This document shows, in pieces, positions 37,001 through 46,300 of a stretch of 64,000 nucleotides of DNA. The stretch comes from an uncultured Bacteroidota bacterium (GTDB taxonomy: Bacteria > Bacteroidota > Bacteroidia > NS11-12g > UBA9320), in assembly GCA_937124965.1 (NCBI GenBank), contig CAKZLB010000067.1, positions 107,455 through 171,454 of the forward strand, given 5' to 3'. A program made the translations under genes and the position numbers. The stretch's first letter is position 1. Each line of letters begins with the position of its first letter. The notes under the pieces were generated by a model. It saw only the letters and a program-made list of their open reading frames with translations, was not told where the DNA came from and did no database searches.

Positions 37001-37752
37001 ATCAGGAGTTCTCCCTCATGTAGGTTGCCCTCCCATTTAAAGCCAATTAATGAATCACGAAAGGTGTACTGAATTTGAACCTTATGAGCTGTTTGACCAT
37101 CATTAAAAACACTGACAGGAATATTTTCAGTTAGGGTGCTTAGGCTTGTTTTTATTTTAATTGAGTCTTTGTTAAAGATTAACTTGTCTATATGATTGTA
37201 CTTGATTTGAATATCGGAAATATTCGCTCCTTTTTTTAGTATGAAATCATACTTCAAACTGGAACCACGACCATGAACAATTAAATCGATTTGTGGGTAA
37301 AGATTCCGATATCTAACTATAGCGTAGTCATGAACGTTAGTTGCCCATTTTGATCTGTCGTTCCCAATAAAGTAATTTAAGTAATAATCGCTTATCCCTT
37401 CTCCTTCTATAGTGTTTAGAGGAGAGGCTCCAACAAATTCAATTTCGTAGTGATGGTAATCAACTGTTGTTTTATCTGGTTTGAATTTGAGTAAAGTTCG
37501 TTTCCGGTGATGCGGATGATCAACAACCTTTGACCAAGCTTGGTTGTCATATTGCAAAACAGAAATTGCGTTCTTTTTAAGATATACAACAGCTCCGTTA
37601 CAATACTTTTTGTAAAGGACTTGTTCGTTCCATTGTCCTTTGTTTTCTGTTAAATATTGCTGACCAAATACAACATCACTCAGTAACATATTGATTACTG
37701 TCAATGCAAGAATGAACCGTATTTTAGCCTTAATCGTCAAACTGTATTTCAC
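34015..37752 (-). CDS. Giant SBBP-repeat protein with T9SS type B sorting domain
   Basis: A secreted protein of about 1245 aa. After the signal peptide (ILALTVINMLLSDVVFG) comes a domain starting YLTENKGQWNEQVLY, typical of Bacteroidota SBBP proteins. Beta-propeller SBBP repeats follow (YATYLGGSNNEYPHSIVVD, STYVGGADVDG, SSYLGGSDGDALYTVDID, GTYFGGSETNDHVDGG), then FN3-like domains, and the gliding-associated type B C-terminus VPNAFTPNHDGLNELW ... YNRWGEKVYDS ... DWDGYYKG. No ATG is available at the start: TTG 37755, GTG 37752 and TTG 37740 are in frame. I list the GTG, but a TATCTTTG box at 37753-37760 would favour 37740. It is a likely cell-surface or gliding-related protein. Confidence 0.9.
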   Translation of the reverse strand: MKYSLTIKAKIRFILALTVINMLLSDVVFGQQYLTENKGQWNEQVLYKKYCNGAVVYLKKNAISVLQYDNQAWSKVVDHPHHRKRTLLKFKPDKTTVDYHHYEIEFVGASPLNTIEGEGISDYYLNYFIGNDRSKWATNVHDYAIVRYRNLYPQIDLIVHGRGSSLKYDFILKKGANISDIQIKYNHIDKLIFNKDSIKIKTSLSTLTENIPVSVFNDGQTAHKVQIQYTFRDSLIGFKWEGNLHEGELLIDPEVVFATYAGNSVDNFGFTATYDTLGNMYAGGIATSPDTFFNKNGTYPATLGAFQNEYGGGMLYDEFGGEIFPCDIVLSKYSSEGSNLIYATYLGGSNNEYPHSIVVDKQGNLIVFGTSNSENFPLGDSPFQSKNGGKMDIIITKLNNSGTALLGSTYVGGADVDGQNNEPILNFFYADNHRGEVIVNDQGTIYASSCTSSDNFPLVNAFQTRRNGRQDGLFLSFNSDLSQLLWSSYLGGSDGDALYTVDIDNKGMIYASGGTKSDDLNKSTAKIGPKAQGGTADGFIAVLDPVNHTLEKTAYWGTKSYDQIFALEIDFENKIYVVGQTMGKMPITPNVYNNGNSGQFITKFDEELDNVEFSTCFGTGKQSPDITINAFLVDECRKIFVSGWGGETSTKSFSDTYKLPITYDAYQKTTDGSDFYLMVLSKQAKELLYGTYFGGSETNDHVDGGTSRFDKKGVIYQSVCASCPDNNWDHAISDFPTTPGAYAEKNISPRCSNAAFKIAFGNLNRKPRLSDSLYEFNALDTFSFVYRITDPDDDSLFVSIEPDVNTTSNFVKLTKSSKALESWAQQMSLTARCDQVGDTLSAYVYVFDQGCPAVLDSFAYIRFVVKPPPVLDPPKTICINFLGDDSISITWNPIASSKYFQKTTLYKIWPNGDTTELRSYTSVKGATYIDADVIKPKKNNYQYFMVVTNLCDEEGSASYKISTTKEFELPIESTYLKTATVTDDNNVKVIWLASKEADFGYYDVYRKKNSEKDEYEYYTSTYNVYDTSIIDTKVSVNNESYCYVIIVNDNCGHRSSHSNIGCTIVLEGKTQPFQHDLWWNKYKDWPAGVNEYVLSRSVDTGSLRPIVATTYDTREFIDTVFDYCWGGYWYRVTAYENGSGYSAESQSNKIYLIQPPLLHVPNAFTPNHDGLNELWGIVPVFVKEYEVQVYNRWGEKVYDSNNVKKDWDGYYKGEIAPNNVYIYKIRYTGWDRSVHHRKGTVTVIK

Positions 37753-37839
37753 CAAAGATACTTATACCGTGAGGAAACTTTTGGTCTCTTTACAAATATG
37801 ACGAATGAGTGAAGGCTTTAGTTGCTTCGACGATTAATT

Positions 37840-40128
37840 TTAGTACCCAATCGGATCAAAATCAAGAATTTTTATGGTGTATGTGTACCTTCTTCCATTC
37901 GGCAAGTCAACATTTACAAGTACCTGGGTGTCGCCTGTCATCGATTTAACATCCAGTGAAGGTTGCCAAACTAACGTTGGTAAGCGGTGACCGTCTTCAA
38001 ATGGCTGCATTGTTACTGGAATGTTTTTCCCATCAATCGACATAGTGACTTTAGAGTTTTTTAACTCTTGATTAATAGAAAACGACCAGTAATTAAACAC
38101 CATCATTTTAGGTAATGTTCCTTCTGGAGGCCAAGCAACAAATCGTTCTTTGTACGTATTCGAATCTACACTGCCACTATCGTCAGATGCCCAAATTGCA
38201 CACGCATTTTCAGTAGAACCATGACCTAAGGCTAAACCATTTGGATACAATAACCAACGTCTATTTCCAACGCTTGCATTGGCGTTATCAGCAAAGAATG
38301 ATGTAACTGCCATTGTTGTTGTAGCGCCCTTTGTTAGAAGTGAATAACGAGCTGCATCCGCTCCTTCATCCGTATAACAACTCCATCTACTATCAGGTGT
38401 GTGACTTAGTGTTTTATTAGACTCCATCATTAATGCTGCCTTTTGGCACCAATCGTTTAATTCTGGGTCTAAGTATATATCCGGAACTCCTGCTTGTCTT
38501 CGGAAGTAATTAATTCTGTCTTCGACTTTTTGCTGAATTTTCGGATCGATGTCCCCTGGGTTACACGTTGCTTTTGACCCATTCCATGTAAAACCACCAA
38601 CAGTCATTCCTGCCACTTCCTCTTCTTTTACACGGGTCATATAGTAGTTGTGGTAAAAGTCTTCTTTGGCTAAATAATCGCGTTTTCTGTCCCAAATTGG
38701 ATTATCCGGTTGAGCTTTTAAGTGATTTACAATAACCGTTTTTGCTGTGCGGTAATCTTTGTCTCGCACTAGAGACTCTATATAGGTCTCTACTATTTTT
38801 TGTACATCTTCAGAAAGGTTTGACATATCATTTTCCTTCATCATCATACTATATAACGCTCCCTGTTCAGACGTACTTAATTCTTTTGAAGAGTTTTTAG
38901 ATATTAATGACTGACGCAATGCCGTCAGAGATTGCTGTTGCCCAAATGTTTCCTCGGCATGAAGAAGTAATTGATTTGCAAGTTTTAACGAATGACTTTT
39001 AGCTGCATAGTCTATGATCACTAAATAGCGAGCTTGAAGCATTTCAGGAGTTTTCTCTTTCGCAGTAGATTCGATATATCTCTGAGCGATGTAGTTAGAG
39101 ATCTCTGGGTAGTCGAATTTGCTATAATACTTTACCAATTTCCAAAGTACGTTCTCAACTTTCTCCTCAATAAACTGATCACTTTTTTTGTATTGATTTA
39201 ATAGTTTCGAACCATGCCTATCAACTTTCTCCATTGCAAACGAGGCTAACATGGTATCAAGAGCTACTAAATCTCCATTGTCAAAATGATTGCGCATTAA
39301 ATAGAGGTATAATGCATTCTCCTTTTTTACAAAGACAGTATCGGTAGGAAATATGTTTAGGATGTATTTGATTTTCTCCATCATCAGGCTAGATGGCGGA
39401 AGTTGATTAATCTGTTGTTTGGTTACTTCTTTTTGGAAATAATCAATACGCGGGTTTCCACCAAAAACTTTTCTAGCAGACTCTAAATACACGTTTGCTG
39501 AGTCATATTTTTGGGCTTGCCAATACTTATCGGCATAGTATACAAAGGCATCCGACATAACAGGGTCTACGTCATTTCCTTCTGCTTTTTGCTCATTACA
39601 ATAGACGATTACTTTATTATACTCTTTTTCCCCATAGGTAGTGTCAAACGACATCATATAGCTTTTACCTCTCCAGTAAATAGCTGACATATCACCGTTA
39701 AGTTCAAAGCTTTTTTCGTATGTTTTTATCGCTTTTGTAAACTTATTGATTTTGTATTCTAACGCACCTTTTTCATTGTTGAGTTTGACAAAGCTGTCAA
39801 CTAAAGGAAGATATTCAGGAAAAAACTCACCATCTGCTTTGTATTTTCCTTTTTCAAGTGATTTTATTCCAAGTTTAAGAGCGTCTTCATACTTGGCACT
39901 TAAAAATTCATGACGAATAATTTTAAAATATATCTGCGCTTTTAAAAAGTACACTTCAGGACTTTTCTTCAGTAAATCATCTTCTTCAGCATCCTCTGCC
40001 AATTTTAGCGCACGCTTCAAATTATCAGCTTCAATGGCTTCCTCAATTCGATCAATTTGACCAAAGGATGTTGTTGCTCCGATTAAAAAAAAGAATAGGA
40101 CAAAACTGATTTGCTTTATTTTCTTCAT
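37840..40128 (-). CDS. TPR protein with C-terminal CAP (SCP/PR1) domain
   Basis: The protein has about 762 aa with signal peptide MKKIKQISFVLFFFLIGATTSFGQ. Residues about 25-450 are TPR-type helices (ALKLGIKSLEKGKYKADGE, AIKTYEKSFELNG, SANVYLESARKVFGG). From about 520 a CAP domain follows: IQQKVEDRINYFRRQAGVPD, LNDWCQKAALMMESNKTLSHTP, NRRWLLYPNGLALGHGST, CAIWASDDSG. A beta-rich tail ends the protein. An in-frame ATG at 40200 would overlap the next gene and precede the signal peptide by 24 residues, so 40128 is the better start. CAP domains bind sterols or act in cell-envelope contexts; no activity is assigned. Confidence 0.85.
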   Translation of the reverse strand: MKKIKQISFVLFFFLIGATTSFGQIDRIEEAIEADNLKRALKLAEDAEEDDLLKKSPEVYFLKAQIYFKIIRHEFLSAKYEDALKLGIKSLEKGKYKADGEFFPEYLPLVDSFVKLNNEKGALEYKINKFTKAIKTYEKSFELNGDMSAIYWRGKSYMMSFDTTYGEKEYNKVIVYCNEQKAEGNDVDPVMSDAFVYYADKYWQAQKYDSANVYLESARKVFGGNPRIDYFQKEVTKQQINQLPPSSLMMEKIKYILNIFPTDTVFVKKENALYLYLMRNHFDNGDLVALDTMLASFAMEKVDRHGSKLLNQYKKSDQFIEEKVENVLWKLVKYYSKFDYPEISNYIAQRYIESTAKEKTPEMLQARYLVIIDYAAKSHSLKLANQLLLHAEETFGQQQSLTALRQSLISKNSSKELSTSEQGALYSMMMKENDMSNLSEDVQKIVETYIESLVRDKDYRTAKTVIVNHLKAQPDNPIWDRKRDYLAKEDFYHNYYMTRVKEEEVAGMTVGGFTWNGSKATCNPGDIDPKIQQKVEDRINYFRRQAGVPDIYLDPELNDWCQKAALMMESNKTLSHTPDSRWSCYTDEGADAARYSLLTKGATTTMAVTSFFADNANASVGNRRWLLYPNGLALGHGSTENACAIWASDDSGSVDSNTYKERFVAWPPEGTLPKMMVFNYWSFSINQELKNSKVTMSIDGKNIPVTMQPFEDGHRLPTLVWQPSLDVKSMTGDTQVLVNVDLPNGRRYTYTIKILDFDPIGY

Positions 40129-40180
40129 ATGATTTTCTATCATCTCGCTTAAGTGAACAATTATAAGTGGATTAAATATA

Positions 40181-40486
40181 TTACTCAAATTTGCTTTCAA
40201 CTATTTTAGTACTCCAGGCTTCTGCCTTGTCTGCAAACTTAGCTTTTGTTTGTTTCCATGTGTCTGCAAATAATTCCGAAGATCTATACGCTTGAAGGGA
40301 CGCGTCATCAATCCAAATACTTCGTGTAAAGTACGTCAAAGAATTTGAATCAGATTCTTCTTTCAGGAGTTCGACGCCTTTGCAACCCGGAAAACCTGAA
40401 ATTAACGATGAGCGTTCATGAAACAAAGCTTCAAAGTTGACTGCTTCTTCTGATCTAAAGGTCATTTTAACAATTCTCGTAATCAT
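40181..40486 (-). CDS. ABM-like (antibiotic biosynthesis monooxygenase fold) protein
   Basis: A 101-aa single-domain protein with a dimeric alpha-beta barrel pattern: ITRIVKMTFRSEEAVNFEALFHE, FPGCKGVELLKEE, LTYFTRSIWIDDASLQAYRSSELFADTW. ABM-fold proteins include heme or quinol oxygenases and many uncharacterised members; no catalytic residue marks it as an oxygenase. It overlaps the upstream SAM hydroxide adenosyltransferase gene by 4 bases. Confidence 0.75.
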   Translation of the reverse strand: MITRIVKMTFRSEEAVNFEALFHERSSLISGFPGCKGVELLKEESDSNSLTYFTRSIWIDDASLQAYRSSELFADTWKQTKAKFADKAEAWSTKIVESKFE

Positions 40487-41250
40487 ACCTTTTCAATCAA
40501 TAAATTATGACCTCTTGACAAACCGTAGAGTCGCTTTGCACTTCCGCGGTGAACAGATATTGTCAAATTACCTACCGCATTAAAGTAACAATAAGTCGAA
40601 CCACCTTCTGTAATCTCTAACTGCGACCAAATTTTTGAAATTCTCTCATGTCTACTTAATACTATCTGAAAAGAAGATTTTTCGACAAATTGGTCGAACG
40701 CACTTTTTGAAATATTCGTGTAACACGTGTCTTGAGAATCAATAAAAATAATTTGACCTTGCAGCATTTCTCCTTTTGTAACGGCTTTTAACGGCATTTT
40801 AATATTCAACTTGTCGTTGTTGATGATGGGTTGGTCGGAAAGTGAACCGAGTTGTAACTCCCTCAGTTGAGGGCCAAAACAATCAATGATGACTTCAGAA
40901 TGGAAACCAGTAAAATCGGTCAAATGATAAAACTGGAAATTGTTGTCATTGGTTAGCAACGTTCCGAAACCATTATTATAGGTAATGATTTTTAATCCTT
41001 GAAATTCAAAATAGATGATTTCCTTGTGAATAAGCCGTTTGTCGAAATCTACACCAATAAAACAAATAGTACCTTGTGGCAGTAAATCAATAATAAGATT
41101 GAAAACGTATACTGCTTCATTGATGTCATTTTGATGAATACTATGAGAAATTTCTATGATTTCGTGGTCGCTTAATTCTTTTCGAATCCATGCTTTAGAT
41201 CTAGCTGCGTTGATAGATTTTTCCCCGAAATCAGTTAAAAGTGTAATCAC
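40483..41250 (-). CDS. SAM hydroxide adenosyltransferase (DUF62 family)
   Basis: A protein of about 255 aa from the SAM chlorinase/fluorinase family whose common members split S-adenosylmethionine to adenosine and methionine. Motifs are ITLLTDFG at the start, ISHSIHQNDINEAVYVF, GTICFIGVD, ITYNNGFGTLLTNDN and a C-terminal domain with NLTISVHRGSAKRLYG. The open frame extends to 41418, but that part is not family-like and would overlap phoH. A GTG at 41250 puts VITLLTDFG at the N-terminus, as in homologues, so I chose it. It is divergent from phoH, with about 84 bp between. Confidence 0.85.
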   Translation of the reverse strand: MITLLTDFGEKSINAARSKAWIRKELSDHEIIEISHSIHQNDINEAVYVFNLIIDLLPQGTICFIGVDFDKRLIHKEIIYFEFQGLKIITYNNGFGTLLTNDNNFQFYHLTDFTGFHSEVIIDCFGPQLRELQLGSLSDQPIINNDKLNIKMPLKAVTKGEMLQGQIIFIDSQDTCYTNISKSAFDQFVEKSSFQIVLSRHERISKIWSQLEITEGGSTYCYFNAVGNLTISVHRGSAKRLYGLSRGHNLLIEKV

Positions 41251-41334
41251 GCTATTTTTTATTTGGAAACGACTTAAATTTGAAAACGAAATTAATATTT
41301 CGGAACCAATTAAAACGATTAAAGATAAAATCCT

Positions 41335-42279
41335 TTGACAGAAAAAACGATACGGGTTGAGGCCATAAACCCTTCTATATTCTTTGGCCCTGAAAATAAA
41401 AACATTAAGTATCTCCAAAACCGTTTTCCAAAGCTGAAACTCACGTCAAGAGGTGACGAGATAAAAGCAAGTGGCCCGATCGACGAAATTGAGTCTTTCG
41501 AATTAAAACTAAATCAGTTACTCCAATATTTAATACAGCATCCGAATATGACAGAAACTGAGATTCAAACATTGCTAGGAGGAGAGCCAGTAAAGACAGA
41601 ATCTAGTAATGATAAATCGTTGGTTACTGATGTATTGGTTTATGGAGCAAGAGGGAAAGTAATTAAACCACGTACAAAAAATCAACATGTTCTAGTTAAA
41701 GCAAGTGAAAATAATGATATAGTATTTGCCATAGGGCCTGCCGGAACAGGAAAGACGTATGTTGGGGTAGCTTTAGCCGTAAAAGCGCTGAAACGAAAAG
41801 AGGTGAAGAAGATTATTCTTGCTCGACCAGCTGTCGAAGCAGGGGAGAGTTTAGGCTTTCTTCCTGGTGACTTGAAGGAGAAAATTGATCCTTACTTGCG
41901 ACCACTTTACGATTCTCTGTTGGACATGATACCACCTGATAAGTATATGAAGTACATGGAAAACGGAACGATTGAGATTATTCCGTTAGCCTTCATGCGA
42001 GGAAGAACGTTGGATAACTGCTTTGTAATATTGGACGAAGCACAAAATGCGACAGACACTCAACTGAAAATGTTTTTAACACGTATGGGACCAAATGCTA
42101 AAATGATTATAACTGGAGATATGAGTCAAGTAGACTTACCTAGACACCAACAATCAGGTTTGGGTAATGCAACACGCATGTTGGGAAAGATAAAAGGAAT
42201 ATCCGTTGTAGAATTGACGGTTTTAGATGTGGTTAGACACAAATTGGTGAAAGAAATTATAAAAGCATATGATGCTTAA
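41335..42279 (+). CDS. phoH: PhoH family ATPase
   Basis: A 314-aa cytoplasmic protein. The N-terminal part (KTIRVEAINPSIFFG ... NRFPKLKLTSRGDEIKASG) is KH-like. The PhoH P-loop ATPase follows: GPAGTGKT (134-141), ILARPAVEAGESLGFLPGD, PLAFMRGRTL, FVILDEAQNAT (Walker B), ITGDMSQVDLP. PhoH proteins are RNA-linked ATPases, widespread and often near ybeY, which is absent here. The only start that fits the family N-terminus is TTG at 41335; no ATG is in frame upstream. A SAM hydroxide adenosyltransferase lies divergently upstream. Confidence 0.93.
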   Translation: MTEKTIRVEAINPSIFFGPENKNIKYLQNRFPKLKLTSRGDEIKASGPIDEIESFELKLNQLLQYLIQHPNMTETEIQTLLGGEPVKTESSNDKSLVTDVLVYGARGKVIKPRTKNQHVLVKASENNDIVFAIGPAGTGKTYVGVALAVKALKRKEVKKIILARPAVEAGESLGFLPGDLKEKIDPYLRPLYDSLLDMIPPDKYMKYMENGTIEIIPLAFMRGRTLDNCFVILDEAQNATDTQLKMFLTRMGPNAKMIITGDMSQVDLPRHQQSGLGNATRMLGKIKGISVVELTVLDVVRHKLVKEIIKAYDA

Positions 42280-42376
42280 TCGGAAAGCTTGAATCAACAA
42301 CTATCGTTTTCTATTTAGATGGCTTCTAAATTATTAATTGTTAGTATTTTCAATCTTAATCCCTTTTAAAGGAGTT

Positions 42377-42384
42377 TATATTTG
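42377..42384 (+). promoter_or_regulatory. -7 box upstream of the act operon
   Basis: TATATTTG matches TAnnTTTG 110 bases before actA, in the 215-bp gap after phoH. It is followed by CCGC. This would give the alternative complex III operon a leader of about 100 bases. No clear -33 TTTG at the usual distance. Confidence 0.45.
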
Positions 42385-42494
42385 CCGCGTTTGTGAACCC
42401 GTAATATTTTGGTCAGTTTTAGTGTTAAAATACTGACAATTAGGGGGTTGCATAGTGAAACTAAGAAATAAAATTTTAATAAAAAACAGATTTA

Positions 42495-43349
42495 ATGTCA
42501 GGAAGTTTCTATAGTAATTCAACATTTGTAGCGATTGTCATATTGGCACTTGTGTTGTTGTTGATTGCTGCTTTGATGGTTTGGGTGCTTCGCCACATCA
42601 CCTCAATAATGAGGGAAAAATCGAATGTGCCAGTGGAGCCAAGTTTTTTCGCTAAAAACATTAAGCCAAAAATGGATCAATGGAATCCTACCATTGTTAC
42701 ATTGATTGTAATTGGTGCTTTAGTTGTTAGCTTGGGTATTTATGGATTCGACTACGGAGTTACCGAAGTCGGAGTGCAGCAGGGATATGCACCTGATCAA
42801 CCGATTAATTTCCCTCATGATAAACATGCGGGATCTATGGGTATTGATTGTCAATACTGCCACACTACAGCTGGTAAGAGTAAGCATGCGAGTATTCCTT
42901 CTGCAAACACATGTATGAATTGTCACAAAGGAGCTCAGTTGAGAGACAATTATGGTGGGAATGTATCACCTGAGTTGATGAAGTTATATGAATCTGTTGG
43001 TTTTGACCCAGAAACATCAACATATGACCCAGAAGCTGAGACACACCCGATTAAATGGGTGAGAATTCACAACTTGCCTGACTTGGCTTATTTTAACCAC
43101 TCTCAACACGTTACCGTTGGAAAGGTTGAATGTCAAACATGTCATGGGCCAATTGAGGAAATGGAAAAAGTTGCTCAGTTCTCAACATTACAAATGGGCT
43201 GGTGTGTTAATTGTCACCGTCAAAGAGGTATTGATGTTAAAAACAATAAATACTACGAAGACGTGCACAAAGAAATGAAAGCAAATAACGAACACTACGT
43301 AACTGTTGCTCAAAACGGTGGTTTGGAATGTTCAAAATGTCACTATTAA
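42495..43349 (+). CDS. actA: Alternative complex III subunit ActA, pentaheme cytochrome c
   Basis: A 284-aa membrane-anchored cytochrome with two N-terminal helices (about 9-32 and 66-88) and five CxxCH heme sites at 119, 140, 213, 237 and 279, the last four residues from the C-terminus. NFPHDKHAGSMGIDCQYCH is a typical class III cytochrome start. In the known complexes ActA passes electrons from the ActB iron-sulfur chain toward cytochrome c on the periplasmic side. It heads a six-gene operon. It is shorter than some Bacteroidota ActA proteins I recall, but all five hemes are retained. Confidence 0.93.
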   Translation: MSGSFYSNSTFVAIVILALVLLLIAALMVWVLRHITSIMREKSNVPVEPSFFAKNIKPKMDQWNPTIVTLIVIGALVVSLGIYGFDYGVTEVGVQQGYAPDQPINFPHDKHAGSMGIDCQYCHTTAGKSKHASIPSANTCMNCHKGAQLRDNYGGNVSPELMKLYESVGFDPETSTYDPEAETHPIKWVRIHNLPDLAYFNHSQHVTVGKVECQTCHGPIEEMEKVAQFSTLQMGWCVNCHRQRGIDVKNNKYYEDVHKEMKANNEHYVTVAQNGGLECSKCHY

Positions 43350-43371
43350 TAATATCTCAACGTTTATATAA

Positions 43372-46300
43372 ATGAGTAATTCTGAAAATAAATACTGGAG
43401 AGGAATAGAGGAGTTGGAGTCAAGCCCAACTGTTCTTGGGAATAGTTCTAACGAATTTTCCGATAAACTTCCAATGGAAGAAATCCTTGGCGACAGCGAA
43501 GAGCTTTCGTCTAACCGAAGAGACTTCTTGAAATTCTTTGGTTTTAGTGTAAGTGCAGTAGCATTAGCAGCTTGTAATAAAGCCCCTGTAAAATATGCAA
43601 TGCCTTACATTAATAAGCCCGAAAATGTAACACCTGGACAAGCATTGTATTATGCAACTACTTGTGGAGTGTACAATGAAGGCTTTCCAATTTTAGCGAA
43701 AGTGCGAGAGGGGCGTCCAATCAAATTAGACGGAAACCCTAAAAGTGCCTTGAGTCAAGGTTCATTAAGCGCAGCAGGACAAGCAAGTATTTTGTCGTTA
43801 TACGACATTAACCGATTGCCAAATCCGAAAATTGAAGGTGACGAAGAAGAAGATTGGAGTGTAGTTGATAGCAAGGTAAGTGAGATACTAAAATCTGCTT
43901 CTGGAAAATCAATTTACCTTGTTTCTAGAACGGTAACAAGCCCAATCACTCAAGAATCAATAGATAAGTTTGTTGCTGCCCACAACGCGAAACACGTTGT
44001 ATATGATCCAATTTCTTATTCAGGAATAAAAGCTGCAAATCAAGAGTCATTCGGAATGAATGTAGTGCCTAACTATCAATTTGATAAGGCTGATGTTATT
44101 GTAAGTTTTGGTGCAGACTTCTTAGGAACATGGATCTCTCCAACTCGATTTACTGCAGACTACACAAAAAATAGAGTACCTAGTCCTGAAAAACCAGAAA
44201 TGAGCAAACACATTCAAATCGAATCGTTGTTGAGCTTAACTGGTACAAACGCAGATTATAGATATACTATCCCTGCTTCAAAACAAGGGAGGTATCTTGT
44301 AAGCTTATATAACATGTTGTCTGGTGGAAGCGGAGACGCTGAACTTCCAGGGAACGCATTGAAGCAAATAGCTTCTGAACTTAAAGCCGCTAACGGTAAA
44401 GCTCTAGTTGTTTGTGGTTCAAACAATAAAGAAGACCAGATTATTGTAAATGCTATTAACGATTTGTTAGGCAGCTACGGCAGCACAATTGATCTTGGTT
44501 CTGCAATGAATATCTCTGATTACAACGAGGCTTCTTTTGAGTCTTTCGTTGCAGATGTTTCAAAAGGAAATGCTGGAGCAGTAGTAATGATGGATGCAAA
44601 TCCAGTATACTCTTACCATAATGGTGCTAAGTTGGAATTAGCATTGCAAAAAACGAAGGTTATATCTACAACAATGATTGTAGATGAATCGACTAGAAAT
44701 GCAGCAGTTCATGCACCGGATAATCACCCTCTAGAGTCTTGGAATGTATATCAACCTATGGTTGGTCACTATGTTACTTCTCAACCGGTTATTACTAAAG
44801 TATTTAATACAAGAAGTGCCGTTGAATCGTTACGAGCTTGGAGTGGAGAAACAGTGAAATTAGGTGAAGATCAAGCAAGCCACAAATGGGTGACTGATTA
44901 TATTTCTTCCACTTTAGGTGTAAATGCAAATCAAGCGTTGCACGACGGAGTAATTATGAAGTCTGTTGACAGTGGAAATCCTTCATTTGCTGGTTCTGCG
45001 TCATCAGCAGCTGCAACGATTGCAGCAAATTATAAGAAGTCTTCTGGCTTTGAGTTGGCATTATATCAAAAAGTGGGAGTGTTAGATGGAAATTCAGCAT
45101 TGAACCCATGGAGCCATGAGATGCCTGACCCTGTAACTAAAGTGACTTACGATAACTATGTTACAATTTCTCGAAATGACGCTGAGTCAAATGATTTAGA
45201 ACAAGGAGATTTTGTAAAAATATCTGCAGGTGGTAAGGTGATCGAACAATTACCAGTACTTATTCAGCCAGGTCAAGCACGAGGAGTGATTGGTATCGCA
45301 TTAGGTTATGGAAGAAACATTCCTAATGCACTTCAAAACGACCTAATTGACCTTGGGAAGAATGCTTACCCAATGGTTCAAGCTTCGACAAGCGGAACAA
45401 ACTACTTGGTTCAAAATGCAACTATTGAAAAGGTTGGTTCTGGATATGAATTTGCTCAAACGCAAACGCACCATATGATCGAAGGTCGTGACTACTTAAG
45501 AGAAGCGACACTTGATGAATACAAGGAAAACAATGCAGTAAGAAACGAGCACAAACATCACGCAATTACCCTTTGGAGCGACTATGACTATTCAAAAGGT
45601 CATCATTGGGCAATGGCAATCGACATGAATGCTTGTACAGGTTGTGGTTCTTGTGTTGTAAGTTGTCATATCGAAAACAACGTTCCAGTTGTTGGACGAT
45701 CGGAAGTACGAAGAAGAAGAGATATGCACTGGTTGCGTATCGACAGATATTACTCTTTTGAAGTAGATGCGGATCAAACGGCATCAGTTCGAGTTGGTCC
45801 TTCAAACGTTGATCAAGAATTTAAAAAAGGTCAATTCTCTACAATGGAGAATGAACTTGCTGGACTTGATAAAAACTCGGAAGAAGATCAAGACTTCGGT
45901 CACTATGATACAGTAAAGGTTGTCCACCAGCCAGTAATGTGTCAACATTGTGACCACGCTCCTTGTGAGACAGTTTGTCCTGTATTGGCAACGACTCACA
46001 GTAGTGAAGGGTTGAATCAAATGACATATAACCGTTGTATCGGAACGAAATATTGTGGTAACAACTGCCCATATAAAGTTCGTCGATTTAACTGGTTCCG
46101 ATATAATATGAACTCTAAATTCGATTACCATTTCAATAACGAATTGGGACGAATGGTATTAAACCCAGACGTTACAGTTCGATCAAGAGGGGTAATGGAA
46201 AAATGTAGTTTCTGTGTTCAGAACATTCAAATGGCTAAGTTGAATGCTAAGATTGAAAACAGAAAACTTACTGATGGCGATGCAAACACAGCGTGTGCTA

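Noticed and set aside
41251..41418. N-terminal extension of the SAM hydroxide adenosyltransferase frame
   Set aside because: The extra 56 residues are not family-like, and they overlap the phoH start on the other strand; the conserved LLTDFG start fits the GTG at 41250.
45802..46131. Minus-strand 109-aa ORF inside actB
   Set aside because: Opposite-strand shadow of the well-supported Fe-S region of ActB.
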